Part shown: positions 20,136-29,316 of the stretch, piece after piece
Position numbering within the stretch: position 1 is the first letter of the stretch
Layout: every line of letters starts with the position of its first letter
Assembly (NCBI GenBank): GCA_902585605.1
Contig: CACIED010000001.1
Span: forward strand, 248,001 to 312,000
Direction of reading: 5' to 3'
DNA: 64,000 nucleotides
From: an uncultured Alphaproteobacteria bacterium
GTDB taxonomy: Bacteria; Pseudomonadota; Alphaproteobacteria; HIMB59; GCA-002718135
Translations under genes and position numbers: made by a program
The notes under the pieces: generated by a model
The model's input: only the letters and a program-made list of their open reading frames with translations
Databases searched by the model: none
Told to the model about the DNA's origin: nothing

Positions 20136-20275
20136 TATTTTTTACCTAAGTACTGTTCAAGTTGTTTTAAAGTTTCTAGTTCACCATTGCTGATGCTTCT
20201 ATTTTCTTTTTTCTTTTTTAATCGTTTATATTCCTTGATTAGAAAATTAAGACTCTCCATTATTTGTTTATTCAT
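20135..20275 (-). CDS. Small basic helical protein of 46 residues, coupled to zapE
   Basis: ORF reading MNKQIMESLNFLIKEYKRLK, then KKKENRSISNGELETL and a tail ending EQYLGKK. Its ATG overlaps the MFS stop as ATGA (20275-20272), and its TAA shares one base with the zapE ATG as TAATG. Both junctions are the arrangement seen for real coupled genes, and without this ORF an unexplained 136-base hole would sit inside the operon. It looks like two amphipathic helices joined at an RSISNGE turn, with no membrane segment. I do not recognise the family. A companion of ZapE or of the transporter is possible, by location only. Confidence 0.7.
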   Translation of the reverse strand: MNKQIMESLNFLIKEYKRLKKKKENRSISNGELETLKQLEQYLGKK

Positions 20276-21462
20276 GTTTTATAAATTATAGGTAAAAATG
20301 ATGATACAATAATCATAATGAAGCTGATTAAAAATATAACTGATATTCCATAACCCCAATCAATAATATAACCAAAAACTACAGGTGATAAGGCACTTGC
20401 AAAAACCCCAACTGCGTGCAGTAAAGCTTTAGCAGTTCCAATACTTTTCACTCCGTAAATTTCTGCCCAGAGTGATCCCATAAACGGTGCTGATAAACCT
20501 AAGTTAAATCCAAATAAAGACATGTAAAGCACGAATGACCAATAATTATTAAAGAAAAAAAGAATGGTGATACAGAGTAACAAAGGTAATAGCACAAAAG
20601 GTATTGCTTTCTTTGTATTTATCTTATCTATTAAGGGTCCTCCTATTAATAAACCTAAAATAGAAAATAATCCAAAATATATATAACCGTTCCCAAGCAT
20701 TTCCATTGTCCATCCTTTAGCACCAAAAATATAAATCTGATGAAACATTAGCCCAGTACCAATAAATGGAAAGGCAGCAGCTAATGGAAAATAAATGAAA
20801 AAAACTCGGTCTTTTAAAATTTCTGTAATGGTCCAACTTTTATGTGTTTTCTCATTATCAATATTTTTTTGAAGAGCAGCATCCCTGCTTTTTTGATTAT
20901 GAAGAATAAAGTATATTGTTGGTATTAAGATCAAAAGAGTCAAAGTTGTTAAAAACCAAAGAGTTTTAAAATTAAAGATTGAGTCCAAATTGACGATAAT
21001 CTTTGGTAAAAACATTATACCTAACATTCCTCCAAGTGTTGCAACAGATATTGCCTTACCTCTATCAATTAAAAAATATCTTGCCATTGAAGTTGAGCCG
21101 GCATGTGTCATAGCTCCCTGTCCAAAAAATCGTAATAAAAATAAAATAAGAAAAAGATGAAAAATATTATCGAAAATAAAATAAAAACCAATGCAAGCAA
21201 AAGCTAAACCAAGAATAATACCTATGGAGTATAATCTTAAATCAATTTTATCTATTAATTTAGCAAAGTTTATAAATAAAAATGAACTTACAAGCGTTGC
21301 TATGGCATAAACTAATCCAAACTCACCATCTGTTATTTTATATAGATTTCGAATATCATCGTTAAATAATGCAATGTAAAAAGTCTGTCCAAAACTTGCA
21401 AAGAAGACCATGACAAATCCGTATACTAAGAGATAAGGATCATTTAAAAAAAAATTTTTCAT
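20272..21462 (-). CDS. MFS transporter (OFA-like)
   Basis: Major facilitator of 396 residues with about 12 hydrophobic segments. The start FVMVFFASFGQTFYIALFND and the RFFGQGAMTHAGSTSMARYF segment (helices 4-5) resemble oxalate/formate-antiporter-like and monocarboxylate MFS proteins. A basic loop between helices 6 and 7 (NQKSRDAALQKNIDNEKTHKSW) separates the two halves. Substrate unknown; small carboxylates are the best family-based guess. It heads an operon with the 46-residue ORF and zapE and starts 6 bases after the udg stop. Confidence 0.85.
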   Translation of the reverse strand: MKNFFLNDPYLLVYGFVMVFFASFGQTFYIALFNDDIRNLYKITDGEFGLVYAIATLVSSFLFINFAKLIDKIDLRLYSIGIILGLAFACIGFYFIFDNIFHLFLILFLLRFFGQGAMTHAGSTSMARYFLIDRGKAISVATLGGMLGIMFLPKIIVNLDSIFNFKTLWFLTTLTLLILIPTIYFILHNQKSRDAALQKNIDNEKTHKSWTITEILKDRVFFIYFPLAAAFPFIGTGLMFHQIYIFGAKGWTMEMLGNGYIYFGLFSILGLLIGGPLIDKINTKKAIPFVLLPLLLCITILFFFNNYWSFVLYMSLFGFNLGLSAPFMGSLWAEIYGVKSIGTAKALLHAVGVFASALSPVVFGYIIDWGYGISVIFLISFIMIIVSSFLPIIYKT

Positions 21463-21468
21463 TATAGT

Positions 21469-22140
21469 TTAAAGCAATTTTTTAATACTATTTAAAAGCT
21501 TTACCATTTTACTTTTATCTATTCTTCCTGTGTTAACATTTCGTGGGCTTGGATGATAACTACCAACTAAAATTTTCTTATCGGGTAAAATATTTATAGA
21601 TCCGTGAGAAAAAATAAAATCTTTATTTCGTATTTCATATTGTTGCTTATAATAATTTACACACGCGTCATGACCAATTTTACCAAGAGCAACAATGACT
21701 TTTATTTTTTTTAAGAAAGCAATTTCTTGATTAAAAAAATTAAAACATGTTTTCAATTCTTGTGAAGTAGGTTTATCTTCTGGGGGTACACATTTAAGAG
21801 CAGTAGTTAAGTACATATTTTGAAGTTCTAAACCGTCATCTCTATCTACTGAATCTGGTTGGTTTGCAAATCCAGTTTTATATAAACAGGAAAATAAAAA
21901 ATCTGCAGATTTATCCCCTGTAAAAACTCGACCAGTTCTATTTCCTCCATGTGCTGCTGGCGCAAGACCTACCATTAATAATTTAGCTTTTTCATCTCCA
22001 TAACCAGTAATTGGCTTACCCCAATAACTTTGATCAATATATTGTTTTCTTTTTTCTTTAGCAATTTTTTCACGGAAGTTAACTAAGCGTTCACACTTTC
22101 TGCAATGAATGATGGATTTGTTTAAATTACTTAATGTCAT
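21469..22140 (-). CDS. Type-5 uracil-DNA glycosylase (UdgB-like)
   Basis: Iron-sulfur uracil-DNA glycosylase, 223 residues. The motif GLAPAAHGGNRTGRVFTG (about residues 58-75) is the type-5 (UDGb) motif 1, lacking the polar catalytic residue of family 1; SYHPSPRNVNTGR near residue 194 is the DNA-intercalation motif. Cysteines in CRKCE (13, 16), C85 and C117 are the likely 4Fe-4S ligands. These enzymes remove uracil, and in some cases hypoxanthine, from DNA. The ATG at 22140 abuts the opposing DUF924 reading frame with no gap. Confidence 0.92.
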   Translation of the reverse strand: MTLSNLNKSIIHCRKCERLVNFREKIAKEKRKQYIDQSYWGKPITGYGDEKAKLLMVGLAPAAHGGNRTGRVFTGDKSADFLFSCLYKTGFANQPDSVDRDDGLELQNMYLTTALKCVPPEDKPTSQELKTCFNFFNQEIAFLKKIKVIVALGKIGHDACVNYYKQQYEIRNKDFIFSHGSINILPDKKILVGSYHPSPRNVNTGRIDKSKMVKLLNSIKKLL

Positions 22141-22734
22141 TTGGAAGATATATATTTATATTACAGCTCTGTGATTAATGAAAGAGCTAAAGCTATTCTA
22201 GAATTTTGTTTCATCAAAACTCCACTTGAGCAGTGGTTTAAAAAAGATGAAAAATTTGATAATATATTGAAAAGTAGTTTTATGGATGATTACATTAAGG
22301 CTATTAATAATGAGTATGATAATTGGAGAAATGATGCTGAAGAATGTGTAGCTTTGATTATATTACTTGATCAACTATCAAGAAATTTTTTCAGAAATAA
22401 TTCAAAAGCTTATGACCAGGATACTAAGTGTGTTTTAATTGTTAAAGAAGCAATAAATAAAAGATATTTGGATAGCCTAGAAATTGATAAAATACATTTT
22501 TTATTACTGCCGTTAATTCATAGTGAGGATATCATGGATCATGATCTTGGTCATAAATTAGTTGATCAATATTTAAATAATCATTCAGAATATACTAATA
22601 TTAAAAAAGCTTGGAATGATCATAGCGTGGCAATTAAAAAATTTGGAAGGTATCCGCATAGAAATAAAATATTAAATAGAAAATCAACAAATGAAGAAGA
22701 GGTATTTTTAACACAACCAAATAGTTCTTGGTAA
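22141..22734 (+). CDS. DUF924 family protein
   Basis: Soluble helical protein of the DUF924 family (TPR-like fold, function unknown). AILEFCFIKTPLEQWFKKDEKFDNIL matches the family start, and ECVALIILLDQLSRNFFRNNSKAYDQD is the strongest signature. HRNKILNRKSTNEEEVFL is the conserved C-terminal end. The start is uncertain: TTG at 22141 gives 197 residues but directly abuts the udg start; GTG at 22171 gives 187 residues and a MINERAKAILEF start closer to the family. I favour the GTG. It is followed 9 bases later by the nucleoside hydrolase gene. Confidence 0.85.
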   Translation: MEDIYLYYSSVINERAKAILEFCFIKTPLEQWFKKDEKFDNILKSSFMDDYIKAINNEYDNWRNDAEECVALIILLDQLSRNFFRNNSKAYDQDTKCVLIVKEAINKRYLDSLEIDKIHFLLLPLIHSEDIMDHDLGHKLVDQYLNNHSEYTNIKKAWNDHSVAIKKFGRYPHRNKILNRKSTNEEEVFLTQPNSSW

Positions 22735-22743
22735 GATAAAGAT

Positions 22744-23676
22744 ATGCTTTTAGAGAGAAATTTTTCAGATATTTTAAAACAACTTGAGTTTAAAAAGGGA
22801 AAAATTAAAGCTATTCTTGATACAGACACCTACAATGAAATTGATGATCAATTTGCTTTAGTGCAAATGTTGTTTTCAAAAGAAAAAATAGAAGTGCAAA
22901 GTATAAATGCTGCTCCTTTTTCAATGAATAATCGTTCAGATAATCCAAAGAAAGGAATGGAGCTTAGTTATGATGAAATCTTTCGATTGTTAGAAAAAAT
23001 AAATTTTAAGAAAAATAATTTTGTTTTTAAAGGCTCAACAAAATATGTAGGTTTTGAAAAAAAACCAATTAATTCGCCTGCAGCAGATAATATCATAGAA
23101 AGTGCTTTAAAATGTTCTGAAGAAGATCCTCTATACATATTAGCTATCGGCGCTATTTCAAATGTTGCCTCGGCATTATTAAAAGAGCCAAAAATTATAA
23201 AAAAACTTGTTGTAGTTTGGTTGGGAGGTAATGCGCTTTATTGGCCACAAAATTTGGAATTTAATTTGAAGCAAGATATTGGAGGTGCTCAAGTTTTATT
23301 TGATAGCGGTGTTTCTCTCGTTATGGTTCCTTGTAAAGGAGTAACTTCACATCTTATTTCAACAGTTCCAGAAATAGAAAAATACATCGAACCTCATGGT
23401 GAAATCGGTAAATTTCTAGCAATGCGATTTAAAGATTACAATAATATACATAAAGGTTGGTCAAAAGAAATTTGGGACATGGCAGCTATTGGTTATGTTT
23501 TAAACGAAGATTGGGCTCCAACTAACACAATTCCATCTCCAATTTTATTAAATGACATGAGTTGGAGTGTAGACAAAAAAAGGCATCCAATAAAGATTGT
23601 TTACGAAATCAAAAGAGATCCAATTTTAAAAGATTTTATTAAAAAATTAGAAAACTTTGTGAGTTCTTCCCATTAA
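22744..23676 (+). CDS. Nucleoside hydrolase family protein
   Basis: Inosine/uridine-preferring nucleoside hydrolase fold, 310 residues. The calcium-site motif is DTDTYNEIDDQFALV near residue 26, keeping the key aspartates of the usual DTDPGxDDAxA but with an N-E insertion seen in a distinct branch. VWLGGNALYWPQ and SKEIWDMAAIGYVLNEDWAP correspond to the substrate-pocket segments, with the calcium-ligand aspartate in WDMA. Probably splits ribosides to ribose and a free base, but the branch may act on another N-glycoside. The last 30 bases overlap the opposing ElyC/YdcF gene. Confidence 0.84.
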   Translation: MLLERNFSDILKQLEFKKGKIKAILDTDTYNEIDDQFALVQMLFSKEKIEVQSINAAPFSMNNRSDNPKKGMELSYDEIFRLLEKINFKKNNFVFKGSTKYVGFEKKPINSPAADNIIESALKCSEEDPLYILAIGAISNVASALLKEPKIIKKLVVVWLGGNALYWPQNLEFNLKQDIGGAQVLFDSGVSLVMVPCKGVTSHLISTVPEIEKYIEPHGEIGKFLAMRFKDYNNIHKGWSKEIWDMAAIGYVLNEDWAPTNTIPSPILLNDMSWSVDKKRHPIKIVYEIKRDPILKDFIKKLENFVSSSH

Positions 23677-24429
23677 ATAATATGAAATTAAACCTAGCCA
23701 TTCGTGTGATCCTTGCTGGAATGAATTTAGGTTTTTTAATAATTTAAGATTAGGAATTAATTTAAAGTTTTTAATATTTTTAAAATCTACTGCATAGGGA
23801 ATTAATTTCCAATTATTTTTATCTGCAATAAGTAATGCTCTTTTCATATGAAAGGCAGATGTTATTAATAACCAATTTTCATTTATTTTTGGATTAGCGA
23901 TTTTTTTTGAATAAATTATATTCTCATAAGTATTCCTTGAATTATCCTCAAAAATTATTTTATTGATTTCTATTCCTATTTTTTTATAAAAAGATTTAGC
24001 GACTTGTGAATGACCGAGATCAGGTCTATTTACAATCCCTGATCCGCCACTAAAAATAACTTTAGCCCTTTCAAATTTTTTGATAATCGGTACAGATTCA
24101 ACTAATCTTTCAGCAGAATTATTTAGACTTACTTGATCATATTCTTTAAAAAGTAATGGATCTGTTGCTCCGCCAAGTATTAATATGCCATCTACTCTTT
24201 CGGGAATTTTTATATTTGAATGATATTCCTTTTCAATTTTGTAAATAAGAAAACTTCCAATAGGGATGAAAGAAATGAATGCAATAAATATAAAGTTAAT
24301 CAAAAAAATAATTAAGCTTACTCTTCTAAAACTGAAAAAATATAAAAAAATTGAAAACAAAGTAATGAAAATAAAAAGATTAAAAGGACTTAACATTAAC
24401 CAAATAATTTTAGATAAATAAAATGACAT
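23647..24429 (-). CDS. ElyC/SanA/YdcF family membrane protein (DUF218)
   Basis: Protein of 260 residues with two N-terminal hydrophobic segments (about residues 8-30 and 34-58) and a DUF218 domain. ILILGGATDP, VIFSGGSGIV, EDNSRNTYENIIYSKKI and LLITSAFHMKRALLIADK are the family motifs. Homologues affect envelope integrity (ElyC, SanA) or have no known role; an enzymatic activity is not established. It overlaps the nucleoside hydrolase 3' end by 30 bases, the largest convergent overlap in the window. Confidence 0.87.
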   Translation of the reverse strand: MSFYLSKIIWLMLSPFNLFIFITLFSIFLYFFSFRRVSLIIFLINFIFIAFISFIPIGSFLIYKIEKEYHSNIKIPERVDGILILGGATDPLLFKEYDQVSLNNSAERLVESVPIIKKFERAKVIFSGGSGIVNRPDLGHSQVAKSFYKKIGIEINKIIFEDNSRNTYENIIYSKKIANPKINENWLLITSAFHMKRALLIADKNNWKLIPYAVDFKNIKNFKLIPNLKLLKNLNSFQQGSHEWLGLISYYLMGRTHKVF

Positions 24430-24454
24430 ATTATTTTATAGCCTCAATTTATAC

Positions 24455-24460
24455 TATAAT
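24455..24460 (+). promoter_or_regulatory. -10 element upstream of tRNA-Arg
   Basis: A perfect TATAAT lies 17 bases before the tRNA 5' end. The matching -35 position (TATTTT at 17-base spacing) is poor. Plus-strand orientation and distance suit a tRNA promoter with a very short leader. Confidence 0.5.
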
Positions 24461-24477
24461 ATATTTGATAAATAAAA

Positions 24478-24552
24478 GGTCTCGTGGTGAAATGGATATC
24501 ACACGTGTCTTCGGAACATGGATTTGGGGTTCGAGTCCCTACGAGACCGCCA
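24478..24552 (+). tRNA. tRNA-Arg(UCG)
   Basis: A 75-base cloverleaf read directly: acceptor GGTCTCG pairs with CGAGACC; the D arm is GTGAAATGGATATCAC; the anticodon stem CGTGT/ACATG closes loop CTTCGGA with anticodon TCG; the T arm GGGG-TTCGAGT-CCCT follows. Discriminator G and an encoded CCA complete the 3' end. UCG reads CGA and, with wobble, other CGN arginine codons. It sits between divergent-facing genes, antisense to the downstream side of asd, with its CCA one base from the asd stop. Confidence 0.95.
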
Positions 24553-24553
24553 A

Positions 24554-25597
24554 TTAAAAAGTTATTTTTTCTGAATACTTTGAAATTACTAACTCAGCAA
24601 TTTGAACAGCATTAAGCGCTGCTCCTTTGCGCAAATTATCTGAGACTACCCATAAATTTAAACCATTATCTATTGATTGATCATTTCTAATTCTACTAAT
24701 ATAAACTTTATCCTCTCCTGCAATTTCAACAGGAGTCACATAACCATCATCTTTTCGATGATCAATTACTGAAATACCTTCAGAGTTAGATAATATTTCT
24801 TTAGCTTCTTTTTCATCTAATGGTGAATCAAACTCTAGATTTACAGCTTCTGAATGGCCAATAAATACAGCTGTTCTAACACAAGTTGCTGAAACATTAA
24901 TTCCCTCATCTAAAATTTTTTTTGTTTCATCAATCATTTTTTGCTCCTCTTCTGTATTACCATTTTCTAAAAAAGCTCCAATGTGAGGAATGGCATTGAA
25001 AGCAATTTGTTTTGTAAACTTTTCTTTTTTTAATTCTTGGTTAGCATAAACATTTTGAGTCTGATTAAATAATTCATCCATACCTGTTTTCCCTGCTCCA
25101 GAAACAGCTTGATAAGTTGATACAACAACTCTGTTTATAATTGATTTTTCATGTAGTGGTTTTAATGCTACAACCATTTGTATTGTTGAGCAGTTAGGAT
25201 TTGAAATAATATTAGTTCTGTTTTCATCATCAAAAAATTCATCAAGTGCATTAGCGTTTACTTCAGGCACGATTAAAGGAATATTTTGTTGCATTCGAAA
25301 ATGAGATGTATTGTCTATAACTATACATCCTGCTTTAGCTGCTTTTGGTGCATATTTCGCAGAAATTTTACCTCCGGGTGAAAATAAACCGATGTGAGCT
25401 TTTGAAAAATCAAATTCTGATAAGTCTTCTACAACAATTTCTTTATTTTTAAACTCTACTTTTTTGCCTTTTGATTTTGATGACGCGAGTAAATATAAAT
25501 TGTCTATTGGAAAATCCCTTTGCTCTAATATTTGAACTATTTCTGTTCCTACCGCTCCTGTTGCTCCTGCTACTGCTATATTGTATTTTTGAGTCAT
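24554..25597 (-). CDS. asd: Aspartate-semialdehyde dehydrogenase
   Basis: NADPH-dependent enzyme making aspartate 4-semialdehyde for lysine, methionine, threonine and diaminopimelate; 347 residues. Seen: NADP loop AVAGATGAVGTEIVQIL, catalytic cysteine in ISNPNCSTIQMV near residue 135, QAVSGAGKTGMDEL, and the ATCVRTAVFIGHSEAVNLEF segment with the active-site arginine and histidine. It starts directly after the leuB stop, at the end of the leuC-leuD-leuB-asd run. The 3' end meets the oppositely oriented tRNA-Arg with no terminator in between. Confidence 0.97.
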   Translation of the reverse strand: MTQKYNIAVAGATGAVGTEIVQILEQRDFPIDNLYLLASSKSKGKKVEFKNKEIVVEDLSEFDFSKAHIGLFSPGGKISAKYAPKAAKAGCIVIDNTSHFRMQQNIPLIVPEVNANALDEFFDDENRTNIISNPNCSTIQMVVALKPLHEKSIINRVVVSTYQAVSGAGKTGMDELFNQTQNVYANQELKKEKFTKQIAFNAIPHIGAFLENGNTEEEQKMIDETKKILDEGINVSATCVRTAVFIGHSEAVNLEFDSPLDEKEAKEILSNSEGISVIDHRKDDGYVTPVEIAGEDKVYISRIRNDQSIDNGLNLWVVSDNLRKGAALNAVQIAELVISKYSEKITF

Positions 25598-26710
25598 TTA
25601 ATTGCCAGATAGAATTTTTAATTCTTCAATAACAGCATTTCCCATTTCTTGAGTAGAAATAATTTTTTCTGCTCCATCTTTAATATCAGCTGTTCTTAGA
25701 CCTTTTAGTAATACATTCTGTACAGCTTTCTCAACCATTTGACTATCTTCTTGCATATCAAAACTATATTTCAACATCATAGCAAAGCTCATGATCATTG
25801 CTAAAGGATTTGCTTTAGATTGACCAGCTATATCTGGTGCACTACCATGAACGGGCTCATACATTGCTGCTCTAGTTCCATTTTCTTTAACTGGTCCAAG
25901 AGCTGCTGAAGGAAGCATTCCTAAAGATCCTGTTAGCATAGCTGCAGTATCACTTAAAAGATCACCAAATAAGTTATCTGTAAGTATGACATCAAATTGT
26001 TTTGGATAACGAACTAATTGCATTGCACAATTATCTGCAAGCATGTGTTCTAAATTAACATCTGAGTATTCCTTTTTATGTAAATCTGTTACAGTTTGTT
26101 TCCAAAATAAACCTGTTTCCATTACATTTGATTTTTCTACTGATGTAACTTTATTATTACGCAACTTTGCTAAATCAAATGCCACTCGTGAAACTCTATT
26201 AACTTCTGATGTGGTATATAGTTGAGTATCAACTGCCTTACTTTCAGTCTCACTAATTTTTGATATACCTCTTGGTTGCCCAAAATATACACCACTTGTT
26301 AATTCTCTTATTATCAAAATATCTAATCCTTTAACAAGATCAGATTTTAAAGATGATGAATCTGAAAGAGCATCCAAAACGACCGCTGGTCTTAGATTAG
26401 CAAAGAGATCAAGGTCTTTTCTTAATCTTAATAAGGCTGCTTCAGGTCTTTTATCTCTTTCTACGTTATCCCATTTAGCGCCTCCTACCGCACCAAATAA
26501 TACTGCATCACAATCCATAGCTACTTGCATTGTTTCATCACTTATAGAATTACCTTCTTTATCGTATGCCGTACCCCCAACTAATCTTTCTGAAATATCA
26601 AAAGATAAAGATTTAGTTTTTTCCATCCAATCAATGATTTTTAATACCTCAGCCATAACTTCATTGCCAATTCCATCTCCAGGTAAAATTAAAATTTTTT
26701 TATTACTCAT
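25598..26710 (-). CDS. leuB: 3-isopropylmalate dehydrogenase
   Basis: NAD-dependent beta-decarboxylating dehydrogenase of leucine synthesis, 370 residues. Seen: start [18 protein letters not shown], substrate arginines around [19 protein letters not shown], the Y in [11 protein letters not shown], metal aspartates in [19 protein letters not shown] and the NAD-specific [15 protein letters not shown]. Converts 3-isopropylmalate to 2-isocaproate via decarboxylation. Placed 6 bases behind leuD. Confidence 0.98.
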   Translation of the reverse strand: MSNKKILILPGDGIGNEVMAEVLKIIDWMEKTKSLSFDISERLVGGTAYDKEGNSISDETMQVAMDCDAVLFGAVGGAKWDNVERDKRPEAALLRLRKDLDLFANLRPAVVLDALSDSSSLKSDLVKGLDILIIRELTSGVYFGQPRGISKISETESKAVDTQLYTTSEVNRVSRVAFDLAKLRNNKVTSVEKSNVMETGLFWKQTVTDLHKKEYSDVNLEHMLADNCAMQLVRYPKQFDVILTDNLFGDLLSDTAAMLTGSLGMLPSAALGPVKENGTRAAMYEPVHGSAPDIAGQSKANPLAMIMSFAMMLKYSFDMQEDSQMVEKAVQNVLLKGLRTADIKDGAEKIISTQEMGNAVIEELKILSGN

Positions 26711-26716
26711 TTTTGA

Positions 26717-27319
26717 CTACACTATCCAAGGTTGGATACTGTGTATTTTTTCTTCGTGAACATCAATTTTTTTATTTTTTTGGAGCGTCAAACCAATATC
26801 ATCTAACCCCTCTAGCAAACATTTTTTTCGAAATGCATCAATTTCAAATTCTATTGTTTTATCATTTTGATAAGTGATTTTTTGATTTTCTAAATCAACT
26901 GAAACATCATTTTTATTTTCTGCTTCGTTCATTAATATATCTACCTTTTGTTGATCTAACTTAATTGGCAATATTCCATTTTTAAAACAATTATTATAGA
27001 AAATATCTGCGAAGCTTGGTGCAATTATTGACTTAAAACCAAAATCTAAAAGTGACCATGGTGCATGCTCTCTACTTGATCCGCAACCAAAATTTGCCCC
27101 AGCAATTAAAATTTTTGAAGTTTTATAAGGGTCCCAGTTTAGAACAAAATCATTCTTTATGTTACCTTGAATATCGTATCTTAATTCATGAAATAAGTTT
27201 TTTCCTAAACCAGATCTCTTTATTGTTTTCAAAAATTGTTTTGGAATAATCATATCGGTATCGACATTAATCATTGGTAGTGGTGCAGGGATACCAATTA
27301 TTGTTTTAAATGACTCCAT
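26717..27319 (-). CDS. leuD: 3-isopropylmalate dehydratase small subunit
   Basis: Small (swivelling) subunit of isopropylmalate isomerase, 200 residues, partner of LeuC. The [38 protein letters not shown] and [18 protein letters not shown] segments are conserved. It is directly adjacent to leuC (no intervening base) and 6 bases before leuB. The length and motifs are standard for the proteobacterial LeuD group rather than the shorter archaeal type. Confidence 0.97.
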   Translation of the reverse strand: MESFKTIIGIPAPLPMINVDTDMIIPKQFLKTIKRSGLGKNLFHELRYDIQGNIKNDFVLNWDPYKTSKILIAGANFGCGSSREHAPWSLLDFGFKSIIAPSFADIFYNNCFKNGILPIKLDQQKVDILMNEAENKNDVSVDLENQKITYQNDKTIEFEIDAFRKKCLLEGLDDIGLTLQKNKKIDVHEEKIHSIQPWIV

Positions 27320-28723
27320 TTATAAATCCTCTGCTGTTGCAAAAGAACCTTTGATTGCAGAGGCAGCAGCTATTGCAGGACTAACAAGATGTGTTCTACC
27401 TTCTCTACCTTGTCTACCTTCAAAATTTCTATTTGATGTTGATGCACATCTTTCTTGTGGTTTTAGTTGATCAGGATTCATAGCTAAACACATGGAGCAA
27501 CCTGGCTCTCTCCAATCAAATCCTGCTTCAATAAAAATTTTATCTAAACCTTCTGCTTCAGCTTGTTTTTTAACTAGGCCTGAACCAGGAACGATCATTG
27601 AGTCTACAGAAACTTTTTTGCCTTCTACAACTTTAGCAACTTCTCTTAAATCCTCAATTCTTCCATTAGTGCAAGAGCCAATAAACACTTTATCAATTTT
27701 AATTTTTTGTATTTCTTGTTTGGGTTCTAAACCCATGTATTCAAGAGAACGCTCCATAGCCTTCTTTCTATTTGGATTAGTCTCTTCTTGAGGATTTGGT
27801 ACTATACCATTTATAGCAACAACGTCTTGTGGGCTTGTGCCCCAAGTAATTTGTGGTGAAATATCTTCAGCACTAATTAAAATTTCTTCATCATATTTTG
27901 CGCCCTCATCAGATGGAAGAGATTTCCAAAATTCCACCGCTTTGTCCCAATTATCTCCTGATGGAGCATACGGTCTACCTTTAATATATTCAAAAGTTTT
28001 TTCGTCAGGAGCGATTAAACCAGCTCTAGCACCTGCTTCAATACTCATATTGCAGATTGTCATTCTTCCTTCCATAGAAAGAGAAGAGATTGCATTACCA
28101 CTATATTCAATAACATAACCAGTTCCACCAGCTGTTCCTATCTTTCCTATGATATGAAGGATAATATCTTTTGCTGTAACACCTAAGTTTAATTTACCTT
28201 CAACAGAAATTCGCATATTCTTTGCAGGTTTTTGAATCAAGGTCTGAGTAGCTAATACATGCTCAACTTCACTTGTGCCAATACCAAAAGCTAAGGCACC
28301 AAATGCTCCATGTGTTGCAGTATGACTATCACCACAAACTATTGTCATACCTGGCTGAGTAATACCTTGTTCTGGTCCAACTATATGAACTATACCTTGT
28401 CTGCTATCTAATAATGGAAAAAGTGTAACATCAAAATCTTTGCAATTTTTTTCCAGTGTTTCAACCTGAATTCTACTTTCTTTATTTTCTATACCTTTAG
28501 ATCTATCTGAGGTTGGAACATTGTGATCAGCTACAGCAAAAGTACTTTCGGGTCTTCTAACTTTACGATTATTATTTCTCAAACCTTCAAATGCTTGAGG
28601 GCTCGTAACTTCATGAACAAGGTGTCTATCAATATATATAAGACAAGTTCCATCTTCTTGTCTATCGACAAGATGATGTTCCCAAATTTTATCAAAAAGA
28701 GTTTTAGGATTATTTATTGTCAT
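27320..28723 (-). CDS. leuC: 3-isopropylmalate dehydratase large subunit
   Basis: Aconitase-family large subunit, 467 residues from the ATG at 28723 ([17 protein letters not shown]). I reject the longer start at 28768, which adds a 15-residue basic stretch inside rplS. The ATG lies within the last codons of rplS, overlapping it by 14 bases, so leuCDB-asd appear to be read from the ribosomal-protein transcript. The 4Fe-4S cysteines are in SCTNGR (about residue 346) and GCSMCLAMN (about 406-411). [30 protein letters not shown] is the family signature. Confidence 0.97.
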   Translation of the reverse strand: MTINNPKTLFDKIWEHHLVDRQEDGTCLIYIDRHLVHEVTSPQAFEGLRNNNRKVRRPESTFAVADHNVPTSDRSKGIENKESRIQVETLEKNCKDFDVTLFPLLDSRQGIVHIVGPEQGITQPGMTIVCGDSHTATHGAFGALAFGIGTSEVEHVLATQTLIQKPAKNMRISVEGKLNLGVTAKDIILHIIGKIGTAGGTGYVIEYSGNAISSLSMEGRMTICNMSIEAGARAGLIAPDEKTFEYIKGRPYAPSGDNWDKAVEFWKSLPSDEGAKYDEEILISAEDISPQITWGTSPQDVVAINGIVPNPQEETNPNRKKAMERSLEYMGLEPKQEIQKIKIDKVFIGSCTNGRIEDLREVAKVVEGKKVSVDSMIVPGSGLVKKQAEAEGLDKIFIEAGFDWREPGCSMCLAMNPDQLKPQERCASTSNRNFEGRQGREGRTHLVSPAIAAASAIKGSFATAEDL

Positions 28724-29315
28724 CCGATTTATTTTCGGCTGCTTTTTCCTCTTCTTTACTAGATTCATCTGCAGCTTCTGCTTTAGATTCTTCTGCTGGT
28801 TTGGCTTCTGCTTCTTCTGCTTTTTTCTCTACTTGTTTTGCTTCTACCTCTTCAGCTTTTGGTTCTTCTGCAACATTTGTATCTGTATCTGCAGTTTTTG
28901 TTTCTTCTACAGGATCAGCCTCCTCTATATATTCATATTGATCAGCTTCATCGCCCCTATCTTTATCTGCGATCCTTGCTTTCTTTCCAGATAATTCTCT
29001 TAGATAATATAGCTTAGCTCTTCTTACATCGCCTTTTCTGACAACTTCAATTTTTTCTACTAATGGACTGAATAAAGGGAATACTCTTTCAACACCCTCT
29101 CCATGAGATATTTTTCTCACAGTAAAGTTAGAGTTTACTGAATTATTTTTTCTTGCAATACAAATACCTTCAAATGCTTGAAGTCTCGACTTACTTCCCT
29201 CTGTAATTCTTACAGTAACTTTTAGAGTATCACCTGGACGAAAAGCAGGAACTCTTTTTTTTGAAGTTAACTTTTCAATTTGTTGTTTTTCAAATGTCTC
29301 TAATAAATTACTCAT
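28710..29315 (-). CDS. rplS: 50S ribosomal protein L19 with long acidic tail
   Basis: L19 sits at the interface of the ribosomal subunits. The normal core covers about residues 1-115 ([72 protein letters not shown]). About 80 extra residues follow, almost all Glu, Ala, Lys and Asp with repeated AEEPKAEE and EAKPAEE motifs, giving 201 residues instead of the usual 115-130. The tail shares motifs and a 21-base identical stretch with the rpsP tail in the same operon. It probably is disordered and surface-exposed. Its role is unknown. Confidence 0.96.
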   Translation of the reverse strand: MSNLLETFEKQQIEKLTSKKRVPAFRPGDTLKVTVRITEGSKSRLQAFEGICIARKNNSVNSNFTVRKISHGEGVERVFPLFSPLVEKIEVVRKGDVRRAKLYYLRELSGKKARIADKDRGDEADQYEYIEEADPVEETKTADTDTNVAEEPKAEEVEAKQVEKKAEEAEAKPAEESKAEAADESSKEEEKAAENKSDDNK

Positions 29316-29316
29316 T

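Noticed and set aside
28724-28768. 15-residue extension of leuC
   Set aside because: It lies in the rplS tail; the internal ATG matches the LeuC start.
28717-28941. Ser/Ala-rich plus-strand ORF over the rplS tail
   Set aside because: Antisense shadow of the acidic tail.
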